A DNA stretch of 64,000 bases from positions 1 to 64,000 of the forward strand of contig NZ_JAANOG010000008.1 in NCBI RefSeq assembly GCF_019923745.1. Reading direction: 5' to 3'. The DNA comes from Aquirufa aurantiipilula. GTDB taxonomy: Bacteria > Bacteroidota > Bacteroidia > Cytophagales > Spirosomataceae. Within the stretch, counting starts at the first letter, position 1; every line of letters starts with the position of its first letter. The notes under the pieces were generated by a model, which was not told the DNA's origin, ran no database searches, and saw only the letters and a program-made list of their open reading frames with translations. Shown here piece after piece: positions 44,870 through 54,123 of this stretch. The translations under genes and the position numbers were made by a program.

Positions 44870-46903
44870 TTACCAAATCTTAATTCGGTCTTCTGGTTTC
44901 TTGTATAATTTGTCTCCTGGTTTGATTTTAAAAGCATCATACCAAGCATTCATATTGACAGGCGCACCAATCGTTCTGTATTGATTTGGCGAATGTGGAT
45001 CTGTGATAATCAACTGTGCCGCTGTTTCAGGTAAAGTAGTTCCACGCCATACTTGAGCCCAGGATAAAAAGAATCGTTGATCTGGAGTAAATCCATCTAT
45101 TTTCTTTTTAGATTTTCCCTGCTCCGTCATTTTAAAAGCTTCATAGGCCATATTTAAACCACCCAAATCACCAATGTTTTCCCCCATGGTTAATTTACCA
45201 TTGACATGAATGGTGTCCAAAATGGTGTATGCATCAAATTGTGCTCCTAAAAGTGCTGTTTTAGCTTTAAACTTATTTAAATCCTCGTCGGTCCACCAAT
45301 TTCGTAAGGTACCATCCTTATCGTATTTACTACCAGAATCATCAAAACCATGTGACATCTCATGGCCAATAACCGCACCTATACCACCGTAGTTTACCGC
45401 ATCATCTGCTTTGGGGTCAAAGAATGGAAACTGTAAAATACCTGCTGGGAAAACAATTTCATTCATGACAGGGCTGTAATATGCATTCACTGTAGGAGGA
45501 GTCATACCCCAACGGCTACGATCTACTTTTTTGCCTACTTGATTTACATTCTCTTTAAAACTCCAAGCACTCGCATTTCTCAAATTTTGAAAATATTGAT
45601 CACCAGAAATCTCTAAACCTTCATAATTTCTCCATTTGTCTGGGTAGCCAATTTTGGGCGTAAAAGCATGTAATTTGTCCAAGGCTTTTTGCTTGGTTAC
45701 ATCACTCATCCAATCCAATTTTTGGATACGGATTTCAAAGGCTTTTCTTAAATTCTCAATCAATACCTTCATGCGCTCCTTGGCTTCAGGTTTGAAATAA
45801 TTCTTTACATATAATTGTCCTAACAATTCCCCAATTGTGCCATCGGTTAAACTTGACATACGTTGCCAACGAGGAGTTTGAACTTTTTGTCCGGTCAATA
45901 ATTGATTAAAACTAAAGCTAGCTTTGACGAAAGGACTACTTAAATTAGGAGCCGCTCCTTTTAAAATGGACCATTGCAAATAGACTTTCCATTCATTTAA
46001 AGGTGTATCCTTAACTAATCGATTAACTTCTTCGAAAAATTTTGGAGCTGAAACTAAAATGGAATCTTGTTTAGGCACATTCATTTGAGTAAATAAATTG
46101 CTCCAATCTATTTCACTAGTCTTTTCTTGAAATTCATTCCAAGCAAATTTATTATAGGTTTTATAAGGGTCACGCATTTCTACGCGTGACATTTGGGCAG
46201 AAGCTAATTGCTTTTCCAAAGCAAAAACAATAGCTGAATTAACCTTTGCTTGGTCAGATGTGTTTCCTACAAGTTCAAATAGCGTTTTGATGTAATTCTT
46301 GTACACTTCTTGAACTTTTGCGCTTCGAACATCCGATTTTAAATAGAAATCTCGGTCGGGTAAAGTTGTACCTCCTTGAGAAAGTTGAGGTACCATTTTT
46401 TCTACATTTTTTCGGTCTTGGCCTACTCCGAAACCAAATAAGGGAGAACCCATGCCAGAAATTCTAAATTGTGCCAAAGCATCTAATACTTCTTTCTTAG
46501 ATGAAATGGCATTTACTTTGTCTAAATCTGCCTTGATGGGTGTATATCCCAATTTTTCAATCGTTATACTATCCATGGCTGCTGAATAAAAGTCAGCTAC
46601 GCGTCTTTCAATACTACCTGCAGGATAATTTTTTTGATTCAATTTGGCCTCTTCAAGAATCGTCTTGACGGCATTGATGTTGAAATCCCTTAATTGATTA
46701 AAGCTACCCCATCGGGTTTCTTTAGCGGGGATCGGGTTATTCTTTACCCAAGTGCCATTAGCATATTCCGCAAAATCATCTCCAGGCTTCACTTTCGTGT
46801 TCATATTGGCCTTATCAATGAATTTTTCTGGACTTTGCGCGACCAGATTTCCTGAACTTAATAATAAGCCAGATACTACCAAACATTGGTAAATAGTCTT
46901 CAT
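44870..46903 (-). CDS. M13 family metallopeptidase (neprilysin/PepO-like)
   Basis: Zinc endopeptidase of 677 residues that cleaves small peptides. A signal peptide (LVVSGLLLSSGNLVAQ) places it in the periplasm or outer envelope. VIGHEMSHGFDD is the HExxH zinc motif and ENIGDLGGLNMAYEAF gives the third zinc ligand. NAYYSPVMNEIVFPAGILQFPFF is the conserved substrate-binding NAYY segment. Diverges from the S9 peptidase gene, suggesting a joint peptide-degradation role. Confidence 0.95.
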   Translation of the reverse strand: MKTIYQCLVVSGLLLSSGNLVAQSPEKFIDKANMNTKVKPGDDFAEYANGTWVKNNPIPAKETRWGSFNQLRDFNINAVKTILEEAKLNQKNYPAGSIERRVADFYSAAMDSITIEKLGYTPIKADLDKVNAISSKKEVLDALAQFRISGMGSPLFGFGVGQDRKNVEKMVPQLSQGGTTLPDRDFYLKSDVRSAKVQEVYKNYIKTLFELVGNTSDQAKVNSAIVFALEKQLASAQMSRVEMRDPYKTYNKFAWNEFQEKTSEIDWSNLFTQMNVPKQDSILVSAPKFFEEVNRLVKDTPLNEWKVYLQWSILKGAAPNLSSPFVKASFSFNQLLTGQKVQTPRWQRMSSLTDGTIGELLGQLYVKNYFKPEAKERMKVLIENLRKAFEIRIQKLDWMSDVTKQKALDKLHAFTPKIGYPDKWRNYEGLEISGDQYFQNLRNASAWSFKENVNQVGKKVDRSRWGMTPPTVNAYYSPVMNEIVFPAGILQFPFFDPKADDAVNYGGIGAVIGHEMSHGFDDSGSKYDKDGTLRNWWTDEDLNKFKAKTALLGAQFDAYTILDTIHVNGKLTMGENIGDLGGLNMAYEAFKMTEQGKSKKKIDGFTPDQRFFLSWAQVWRGTTLPETAAQLIITDPHSPNQYRTIGAPVNMNAWYDAFKIKPGDKLYKKPEDRIKIW

Positions 46904-46960
46904 ATTCGTTTTAGTTAGTTGATTTTTTTAAATTCATTTCAAATTAATATAACTTCATCT

Positions 46961-49006
46961 ATGAACAAATTGTTAACACTCTCTTTTATCCTGATTTTTT
47001 CAGTTTACTCCACTTGGGCACAGCAACCCGTTTTGAAAACGCTGAGCCACGAAGCGATGATGTCTATCAAGCGAGTAGGGGTTCCTAAAATTAGCCCAGA
47101 TGGTCAATGGCTTATTTATTCGCAACAGTCGGTTTCTTATGATTCAGAATCCAATACAAGTGACTTGTGGTTGGCTTCGTCAGATGGAACTCAAGCACCT
47201 CGGAAAATCACCCAGACAAAGGCTGGCGAAGACAACTATTTTTGGCACCCATCTGAGAGGAAAGTGTTTTTTACTGCAAAGCGAGAAGGAGATGAATCTG
47301 CACAATTGTACATGCTAGATTTGTCTAATGGGGGAGATGCCCAACGAGTAAGTAGTTTTTCATTAGGTATTGGAAGCCCCCAAATAAATGCTGATGGGAA
47401 TAAAGTGTTGTTCTCAGCTAAAGTGTTCCCAGGTGTGTTTACGGATTCACTGAATAAAAAGCATGCAGAAGAAAAGAAGAAACTGAAGTATAAAGCCAGA
47501 GTCTATACCGGATTTCCCATTCGTTATTTTGATACTTGGTTGGATGAAAAACAGTCACACGTTTTTGTGCTCGATTTAAAAACCCAACAAATCCAAAATG
47601 TATTCACTGGTATCAGTTTAATTCAATCCAAGGGTTTTCAATTGGGATCTTTTACTTGGGCTCCAGATCAACAATCCGTTGTTTTTACTGCCGCCATAGA
47701 CCTTCATACGACAGCCTATCAAAATTCGATTTCGAAAATTTATCAAGTTAGTATTCAGGGTGGCAAGGAAAAGCTTTTAGTAGATGATCAAGGGGATTAT
47801 AATTCGATTGATTTTTCTGAAGACGGAAAATATGCCATCGCCTTAGGAGCACCTTTGAATCAAACAAGATTTTATCAAATGAATCACTTATACCGTTTTT
47901 CTTGGCCGGAAATGTCCAATAAAACCGAATTAATAAGTACGTTGGATAGACCTATCAATCAAATGGAGATTTCGAAAGAGTATATTTTGGCTAGTGTTGA
48001 AGACCAAGGTGTCGATCGTTTGATTAAGATAGCAATACAAGATGGGTCTTATCAAGCGGTACTAGGAGGGAAGCAGGGTTCTTTTAATCAAGTTTCCTTA
48101 TCCAATCAGGAAAATGTATTTGCTTACCAATACAATAGTATGTCAAGTCCAGCCGAGGTGTTTGTGCATCGGGTAGATAAAGAAGTGGCCATTTCAAATG
48201 CCAATCAAGCCATGCTGAAAAACTATGATGTGAAAGATCCTGAAGAGTTCTGGACTGTGAGTCGGGGTAAAAAAATCCGAAGTTTTCTTATAAAACCAGC
48301 ATCTTTTGATCCTTCCAAAAAATATCCGCTATTTGTTTTAATGCATGGTGGACCAGCTTCCTCTTTTAAAGATGCATATGGTTATCGTTGGAATCCACAT
48401 GTGTTGGCTGGTACAGAATATGTCATTGTCATGACGGATTATACGGGTTCAATAGGATATGGAGAAAAATTTGCTCAAGATATACAGTTGGATCCTTTTA
48501 AAGGCCCAGGTCAAGAGATTTTGGATGCAGCTAATGATGCCATCAAGCGATATTCATTTATTGATGGTAGTCGGCAGGCTGCTGGTGGAGCCAGCTATGG
48601 AGGGCATTTAGCCAATTGGATGCAGGCAAGTACAAGTCATTTTAAATGCCTGATTTCCCATGCCGGTTTAGTGAATTCAGAAGCACAGTGGGGTACATCG
48701 GATTTTGTTTATAGTAGAGAATTGATGAATGGTGGTGCACCTTGGGTACCTACTAAAACATGGAAGGAGCAAAACCCCATGCGCTATGCAGCTAATTTCA
48801 AAACACCTATTCTCTTAACTGTGGGTGAAAATGATTTTCGCGTACCCATTAATAATACCTTAGAAAACTGGAGTATTTTGCAGCGACAAAAAGTGCCAAG
48901 TAAGCTGATTGTTTTTCCAGAGGAGAATCACTGGGTGCTAAAAGCAGAAAATTCTCGTTTTCATTATCAGGAAATTCGAAATTGGTTAGCCACCTACTTA
49001 AAGTAA
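46961..49006 (+). CDS. S9 family prolyl-oligopeptidase-like serine peptidase
   Basis: 681 residues. Signal peptide MNKLLTLSFILIFSVYSTWAQ from the ATG at 46961. The N-terminal beta-propeller (~30-420) contains ISPDGQWLIY and FTWAPDQQSVVFT repeats. The C-terminal alpha/beta-hydrolase has GGASYGGHLANW with the nucleophile at about S545, TVGENDFRVPINN (Asp) and EENHWVLK (His). Likely an exported dipeptidyl or acyl-aminoacyl peptidase. A bidirectional terminator follows directly. Confidence 0.93.
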   Translation: MNKLLTLSFILIFSVYSTWAQQPVLKTLSHEAMMSIKRVGVPKISPDGQWLIYSQQSVSYDSESNTSDLWLASSDGTQAPRKITQTKAGEDNYFWHPSERKVFFTAKREGDESAQLYMLDLSNGGDAQRVSSFSLGIGSPQINADGNKVLFSAKVFPGVFTDSLNKKHAEEKKKLKYKARVYTGFPIRYFDTWLDEKQSHVFVLDLKTQQIQNVFTGISLIQSKGFQLGSFTWAPDQQSVVFTAAIDLHTTAYQNSISKIYQVSIQGGKEKLLVDDQGDYNSIDFSEDGKYAIALGAPLNQTRFYQMNHLYRFSWPEMSNKTELISTLDRPINQMEISKEYILASVEDQGVDRLIKIAIQDGSYQAVLGGKQGSFNQVSLSNQENVFAYQYNSMSSPAEVFVHRVDKEVAISNANQAMLKNYDVKDPEEFWTVSRGKKIRSFLIKPASFDPSKKYPLFVLMHGGPASSFKDAYGYRWNPHVLAGTEYVIVMTDYTGSIGYGEKFAQDIQLDPFKGPGQEILDAANDAIKRYSFIDGSRQAAGGASYGGHLANWMQASTSHFKCLISHAGLVNSEAQWGTSDFVYSRELMNGGAPWVPTKTWKEQNPMRYAANFKTPILLTVGENDFRVPINNTLENWSILQRQKVPSKLIVFPEENHWVLKAENSRFHYQEIRNWLATYLK

Positions 49007-49010
49007 TAGA

Positions 49011-49045
49011 AAAAGCCCAAGCATGATTCACTTGCTTGGGCTTTT
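49011..49045. terminator. Bidirectional terminator between the S9 peptidase and Gfo/Idh/MocA genes
   Basis: AAAAGCCCAAGCA pairs with TGCTTGGGCTTTT (13 bp, 9-base loop), flanked by A-rich and T-rich runs, between two convergent genes. Confidence 0.88.
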
Positions 49046-49069
49046 AAATTAATTGATGCGCTAGGTTAT

Positions 49070-50152
49070 TTAATTGAGCTCAATCATTTTACCTGTTTTT
49101 ACTGACTCATCGCAAGCAAAGGCAATTTTTAAGCTATTAACTGCATCAGCCACATGGTCTGTTAAATCCCAATTTTGAGTGATTGCGTCATAAAAATAAG
49201 CTTGCTCTCGATCACACAAACCTTGATGATCAGGTTCATCCAATAAATTCACCCATTCGTCTTCTTGTGTAAATTCATTTTGAGCATTAATATCAGATTT
49301 ATGTACCCGGAGAGATTCTGTTTTGGTATGTGATTCTACTGAATCGGATTTTCCTTCTCCACCTGCATCTTTGGCCACAATGGAAACTGAGCCTTTAGGT
49401 CCAAATACATCCTTGACAAAATAGGCTGTTTGGGAAATCATAGGTCCCCAACCTGCCTCATACCAACCTACTGAACCATCTTCAAAATGAATTTGTAGTT
49501 GGCCATAATTGTAATTATCCGCTGGAATGTCATTTGTTAACCTAGCTCCGATAGCTGAAACCCTGATTGGCTTAGAACGGGTCATTTGGCACATGACATC
49601 AATGTAATGTACACCACAATCGACGATAGGACTCAGGCTCTTCATTAAATTTCGGTGTACATCCCACATGTATCCGTGGCTTTGTTGGTTGAGGTTCATC
49701 CGCATGACCAAAGGTTTTCCTAAGTCTTTGGCAATTTCAATGAACTTCATCCAGGAAGGGTGATGACGCAGAATATACCCTACCACGAGTTTTTTGCCCG
49801 TTTTACGAACTACTTCAGCCACTCTTTCAGCTCCAGCTAAGGAATCAGCAATGGGTTTTTCTAAAAAAACGTGACAGCCTGCTTCTAAGGCAGCAATGGA
49901 GTATGCCTCATGGGTATCAGGATAAGTAGAAATACAAACAGCATCGGGTTTTGTGACAGATAATGCTGTTTCATAATCTGAATACAGTTCATATTGTCCC
50001 CCTAAATCTTGATTTAATTTTTCTTTACTCACTCCGGTGGAAACTAATCCACATATTTCAAAACCCTGATGGGTATGAAATGACATGGCATGGGAGGCTC
50101 CCATATTTCCGCAACCTACTACTAATACACGTAATTTATTTGTTGAACTCAT
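49070..50152 (-). CDS. Gfo/Idh/MocA family NAD(P)-dependent oxidoreductase
   Basis: 360 residues. Rossmann motif LRVLVVGCGNMGASHAMS at the start; CHVFLEKPIADSLAGAE holds the conserved EKP; later VDCGVHYIDVMCQMT contains the catalytic-site histidine. Cytoplasmic; substrate is probably a sugar or inositol derivative. The ATG at 50152 is preferred because the frame's upstream extension (to 50251) is not protein-like. It diverges from a sugar isomerase/epimerase-like gene, a combination seen in inositol and sugar catabolism. Confidence 0.88.
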   Translation of the reverse strand: MSSTNKLRVLVVGCGNMGASHAMSFHTHQGFEICGLVSTGVSKEKLNQDLGGQYELYSDYETALSVTKPDAVCISTYPDTHEAYSIAALEAGCHVFLEKPIADSLAGAERVAEVVRKTGKKLVVGYILRHHPSWMKFIEIAKDLGKPLVMRMNLNQQSHGYMWDVHRNLMKSLSPIVDCGVHYIDVMCQMTRSKPIRVSAIGARLTNDIPADNYNYGQLQIHFEDGSVGWYEAGWGPMISQTAYFVKDVFGPKGSVSIVAKDAGGEGKSDSVESHTKTESLRVHKSDINAQNEFTQEDEWVNLLDEPDHQGLCDREQAYFYDAITQNWDLTDHVADAVNSLKIAFACDESVKTGKMIELN

Positions 50153-50279
50153 GTGTCTTGCTGATTTGAATAGTGAAATTATAAAGAATGGAGGATAAAT
50201 CGAAAGGGGCTGTCGGGTTTTCTCCCCTTTGGTCTTCCCTTCGGAGCTCATATCGCAAAATCATGATAAATAAATTTTA

Positions 50280-50306
50280 TTGTATCAAAACAATACATTA
50301 TACTTG
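50280..50306 (+). promoter_or_regulatory. Candidate promoter for the sugar isomerase gene
   Basis: TTG at 50280-50282, a 16-base spacer and TATACTTG at 50299-50306 (one mismatch to TAnnTTTG), about 22 bases before the ATG at 50328. Confidence 0.4.
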
Positions 50307-50327
50307 TGAAAATAAAACCCAGCCATC

Positions 50328-51218
50328 ATGAAAAGAAGACAGTTTATTCAACAATCCAGTTCCTTATTAGCCTCCTCCTTATTTTTGTCCAAAACAGCTA
50401 TGTGGGAAGGTATGTTGACCTCCAAGCCTTTGGGTCTACAATTATTTACCTTGTTCAATGTCATCGACCAAGATGTACCTGGAAATTTGAAGAAAGTGGC
50501 GGATTTAGGAATCAAGGAATTAGAATCTGCCTTCAGTTTTAAGCCAATGTTTTACGGTTATACGGGTAAAGAATTCAAATCATTGACCAATAACTTGGGA
50601 TTGAATTGGGTTTCTCATCACGTGATGGGTGCTCCTTTGAAACCTCGCCCAGGATTTGATGTGAGCAAAATGCCTAAGTTCTTAACCTTAAAAACAGATG
50701 CTAGCCAGATTGTAGATAATGTGGCTGAAGCAGGTATTAATTATTTGGTGTGTGCCAACATACCTATTGAATCAAAATCTGAAGTTTCAGAAGCCGTAGA
50801 TACGTTAGGTAAATCAGCTGAACTAGCAAAAAAAGCTGGTCTTACTTTTTGCTACCATAACCATGATGCTGAATTTAAAGTAGTTGATGGACAAAGAGCA
50901 TTTGATGTATTTTCTAGCCAAATTTCTTCTGATTTATTGAAGTTTGAATTGGATTTAGGTTGGGCTACCAAAGCAGGAGAGAACATCATTGAGTTATTCA
51001 AAAAACAACCAGGTCGCTTCCCTCTTTGCCACATCAAAGATTTTGATGCAGATTTCAAAAATATAGTACCAGTAGGACAAGGAATCATCAACTACGAGCC
51101 AATTTTCAAAGCGGCTTCAATTGGAGGCTTGAAACACTACTTCCTTGAGCATGATATGCCTAAAGATGCCTTTGAAAGCATCCGTTTAGGTAAGAGTGCT
51201 TTGGATAAAATTTTATAA
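50328..51218 (+). CDS. Exported sugar phosphate isomerase/epimerase-like (AP endonuclease 2 TIM barrel) protein
   Basis: 296 residues. An N-terminal signal (MKRRQFIQQSSSLLASSLF, twin-arginine-like) suggests export. The TIM-barrel region shows LGLQLFTLFNVI, FCYHNHDAEF, FELDLGWATKAG and FPLCHIKDFDAD, the metal-ligand strands of the xylose isomerase-like family. Enzymatic activity is not known for this branch. It diverges from the Gfo/Idh/MocA gene with a 175-base gap. Confidence 0.85.
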   Translation: MKRRQFIQQSSSLLASSLFLSKTAMWEGMLTSKPLGLQLFTLFNVIDQDVPGNLKKVADLGIKELESAFSFKPMFYGYTGKEFKSLTNNLGLNWVSHHVMGAPLKPRPGFDVSKMPKFLTLKTDASQIVDNVAEAGINYLVCANIPIESKSEVSEAVDTLGKSAELAKKAGLTFCYHNHDAEFKVVDGQRAFDVFSSQISSDLLKFELDLGWATKAGENIIELFKKQPGRFPLCHIKDFDADFKNIVPVGQGIINYEPIFKAASIGGLKHYFLEHDMPKDAFESIRLGKSALDKIL

Positions 51219-51234
51219 AATACCTAAAAATCCC

Positions 51235-53166
51235 CTAAGAATCCGCCAAGATATAAAACTGGTACGGTTGAAAACGTAAACTGCCTTTCTCTAACGAAAC
51301 TTGTTTCTTAGACCAAAGGCAGTTTTTATTTTGCTTGTTTGGTTCTATGGCATGTACCGGAATCAATTGTTCCAATGAGGAGAAGTTGAACAAGAAATAC
51401 ACACGCTCATGACCAATATACCGTACATAACCCACTATGGATTTATTGCTACAAGGTAACCATTCCAGATTTTTTAGGTCAGCAACTACCTTCAGCTTTT
51501 TACGCAAGGCAATCAATTTTTTCAAGGAAGCATAAACCTTATTTTCTACTGTTCCTTTTTTCTTGACTAGGGCATTTTTCTCCCAATGAATGATGGGACG
51601 GTGCATCCAGCGATTATCATAACTTTTGCCTGGATCTTGAAGATAGGAATAGTCGTTGGTATAGGCTGCCTCATCTCCATAAAATAGCATGGGAATACCT
51701 CCTAAGAATAGACAATGCGCTTCCATCAAAAGGATTTTTTGAATGGATTCCTCTATCCAGTGCTTATCATTAGCAACTATTGCTTTTTCTAATCCACATA
51801 AAGAAGCCAAAGATCCAGAAATTCGGGCATCTTGTGTTTTCGGATTAATGGCAAAAAGTGCCCCAGCTGCTGGAGAATCTTCTTGTAAACCTCCGTAATA
51901 ATTTTTTAAGTAATATCGATGTAAATAAGGGGTAAATCCAACATTTGCAATCATGTAGTCGTCATATCCTAAGCCAATATCATCATGACAACGGGTGTAA
52001 GTAATCCATGAACTGCCCAGTGGTTTTTTAGCTAACTCGTGTTGAGCTTCTAACATAATTCGAGTGTCACCCGTGGCTAAAGCATCCCATTGTAAGGCCA
52101 TGTGCGTAGCATTATAGGCAAAATCACATTCATGCGTTGCATATCGACCTTTTCCGAAATATTCCATGATTTGGGCTGGAGCTACGATAGCCTCTCCCAA
52201 AATGGCCATACCTGGTGTTGACACTTCGGTACATAATTTGATTAATTGAAGTAAAGCGTGTGCCTCAGGTAAATTTTGACACGTGGTACCCATCTGTTTC
52301 CAGATGAAAGCTGGGGCATCAATGCGGACAATATCCACCCCTAAATTTCCATAGAAAAGTAAGTTGTCTAACATGTCAACCAAGACCTTGGGATTACTGT
52401 AATTTAAATCCCATTGGTATTGGTGAAATACAGTCATAACCCATTTCTGTACAGATTCCTGAAAGGTGAAACTGCCCGGAGAACTTTCCGGAAAAATCTC
52501 GGGCATGGTTTCCTCCATTTGATCAGGTATAGACCTGTCGTCATAGAAATAATAATAATCTTGAAATTCACGATTCCCTTTTTTGGCTTTTTTTGCCCAT
52601 TCATGGTGATGTGACGTATGATTAAGCACAATATCAATCATGAGGTACATGTCTTTCTCTAGCAAATGGGATTGAAGTTTTCGTAAATCTTCAATCGTAC
52701 CCAGCTTTGTTTCGATAACCCGAAAGTCTTCTACGGCATAACCTCCGTCACTTTCTCCTTCTGGACTTTTAAACAGGGGCATTAAATGCAATAAATTGAC
52801 ACCCAAATCTTCTAAATAGGGTAATTTACTTTCCAACCCTCCGATATTCCCAGCAAATCGATCCACGTACAAACTCATGCCGGTAAGTTCATTGCTCAAA
52901 AACCATTTCCCTTTTTTCTCCTTAGCCTCATCTCTGTTTTTCAATGCGGGGCTTCTATCTAAATGCGCTTGAAATAAGACTTGGATCAATTGTCCAAATA
53001 GGTCTTTTGCTTGGGGTAAATGCCCGTATATTCCCGCAAATAATGCGTGTATATCATCAATATTAGCAATTAAACGATGTAAGAAATATTGATCTTGAGT
53101 CGATTTGCTTAGTTTTTTCGACTGGCTAATGGAATCAATGAAGGGTTGTAAAGTAGGATTATACAC
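51235..53166 (-). CDS. Amylosucrase / sucrose-active GH13 enzyme
   Basis: 643 residues. GH13 subfamily 4 features: an all-helical N-terminal domain, SDGGYAVEDFR, DIVLNHTSHHHEW, WDLNYSNPKV, VDIVRIDAPAFIW (catalytic Asp), ILGEAI (catalytic Glu) and YTRCHDDIG (transition-state Asp). This subfamily splits sucrose and either transfers glucose to glucan (amylosucrase) or hydrolyses it; the two cannot be separated here. It begins at a GTG, 6 bases after the fructokinase gene, and completes a sucrose operon with the kinase and symporter. No signal peptide, so it acts in the cytoplasm on imported sucrose. Confidence 0.88.
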   Translation of the reverse strand: MYNPTLQPFIDSISQSKKLSKSTQDQYFLHRLIANIDDIHALFAGIYGHLPQAKDLFGQLIQVLFQAHLDRSPALKNRDEAKEKKGKWFLSNELTGMSLYVDRFAGNIGGLESKLPYLEDLGVNLLHLMPLFKSPEGESDGGYAVEDFRVIETKLGTIEDLRKLQSHLLEKDMYLMIDIVLNHTSHHHEWAKKAKKGNREFQDYYYFYDDRSIPDQMEETMPEIFPESSPGSFTFQESVQKWVMTVFHQYQWDLNYSNPKVLVDMLDNLLFYGNLGVDIVRIDAPAFIWKQMGTTCQNLPEAHALLQLIKLCTEVSTPGMAILGEAIVAPAQIMEYFGKGRYATHECDFAYNATHMALQWDALATGDTRIMLEAQHELAKKPLGSSWITYTRCHDDIGLGYDDYMIANVGFTPYLHRYYLKNYYGGLQEDSPAAGALFAINPKTQDARISGSLASLCGLEKAIVANDKHWIEESIQKILLMEAHCLFLGGIPMLFYGDEAAYTNDYSYLQDPGKSYDNRWMHRPIIHWEKNALVKKKGTVENKVYASLKKLIALRKKLKVVADLKNLEWLPCSNKSIVGYVRYIGHERVYFLFNFSSLEQLIPVHAIEPNKQNKNCLWSKKQVSLEKGSLRFQPYQFYILADS

Positions 53167-53172
53167 GATTAT

Positions 53173-54123
53173 TTAATTAAAAATATCTGAATTTAAATGA
53201 CGGAATGCTTCCATGGCGCCCAGGTATTCGCAAGTACGCGCACCTGCCTTGTTGGCATTTTGAATGATTTTTGTCCAATCATCTGAACTTAATTCAAGCA
53301 GATGCTTAATCTTCCATTGGTCTAATTGATATAAAACAGCTCCCACAAAGGCATCTCCAGCACCAGTCGTATCGGTTGGTTGGATGGGTATGCTCGAAAT
53401 GATATACGTTTTTCCTGCTAAACCTAACAGCGTTCCTTCTTTTCCTAAAGTAATGGCAAATACCCCTGGACATATCTGGAGTAATTTTTCTGTAGCCTCA
53501 GTTAGGCTTGGAGTACGGGTTATCAACATGGCTTCTTCATCACTTAGCTTGACGAAGTCGGCTTGTTGAAGAAATATCATGGATTGTTGAATGAAACTTT
53601 CCTGTTTATCTCCAAACAATAAATGCCGATAATTAGGGTCAAAACTGATGATTTTGCCTAGGGATTTAGCCTCATTCAATAAATGATAATAAGCTTCTTT
53701 CAGTTGACCGTCCAAAAAAGCGGTAGCTGATCCAAAGTGAATAATCTGCTGATTGTGTAAATCAATGGATTTGATGTCATCAATACTTAATTGTGCATCA
53801 GCACCTCGATTGAATACAAAATCCCTTTCGCCGTCCAGCATCAAGGATACAAAGGCAAAGGTGGTAAAGTGTTGGTCGTCGAAATGAACATGCTGGGTGT
53901 TTACACCAAAGCTATTCATCACTTCTTGCAATTGTTTTCCAAAAGGATCATTTCCTACTTTGGCACTTAAGTAGACTTCACCACCCAGTACAGCAATAGC
54001 AGCAGCCACATTGGTAGGTGCGCCTCCAGGTTTTTTCAGGAAATTTTCACCAGCCGATAAAGTCGATCCTTTATCGGTACATATCATATCGATCAGCGCT
54101 TCGCCGATACAAAGTACACTCAT
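53173..54123 (-). CDS. PfkB family carbohydrate kinase, probably fructokinase
   Basis: 316 residues of the ribokinase fold. GEALIDMICTDKGS at the start, KKPGGAPTNVAAAIAVLGG (substrate binding) and PTDTTGAGDAFVGAVLYQL (catalytic Asp in GAGD) are as expected. Next to amylosucrase and a disaccharide-type symporter, fructose released from sucrose is its likely substrate. Its ATG overlaps the stop of the symporter gene (ATGA), so expression is coupled. Confidence 0.88.
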   Translation of the reverse strand: MSVLCIGEALIDMICTDKGSTLSAGENFLKKPGGAPTNVAAAIAVLGGEVYLSAKVGNDPFGKQLQEVMNSFGVNTQHVHFDDQHFTTFAFVSLMLDGERDFVFNRGADAQLSIDDIKSIDLHNQQIIHFGSATAFLDGQLKEAYYHLLNEAKSLGKIISFDPNYRHLLFGDKQESFIQQSMIFLQQADFVKLSDEEAMLITRTPSLTEATEKLLQICPGVFAITLGKEGTLLGLAGKTYIISSIPIQPTDTTGAGDAFVGAVLYQLDQWKIKHLLELSSDDWTKIIQNANKAGARTCEYLGAMEAFRHLNSDIFN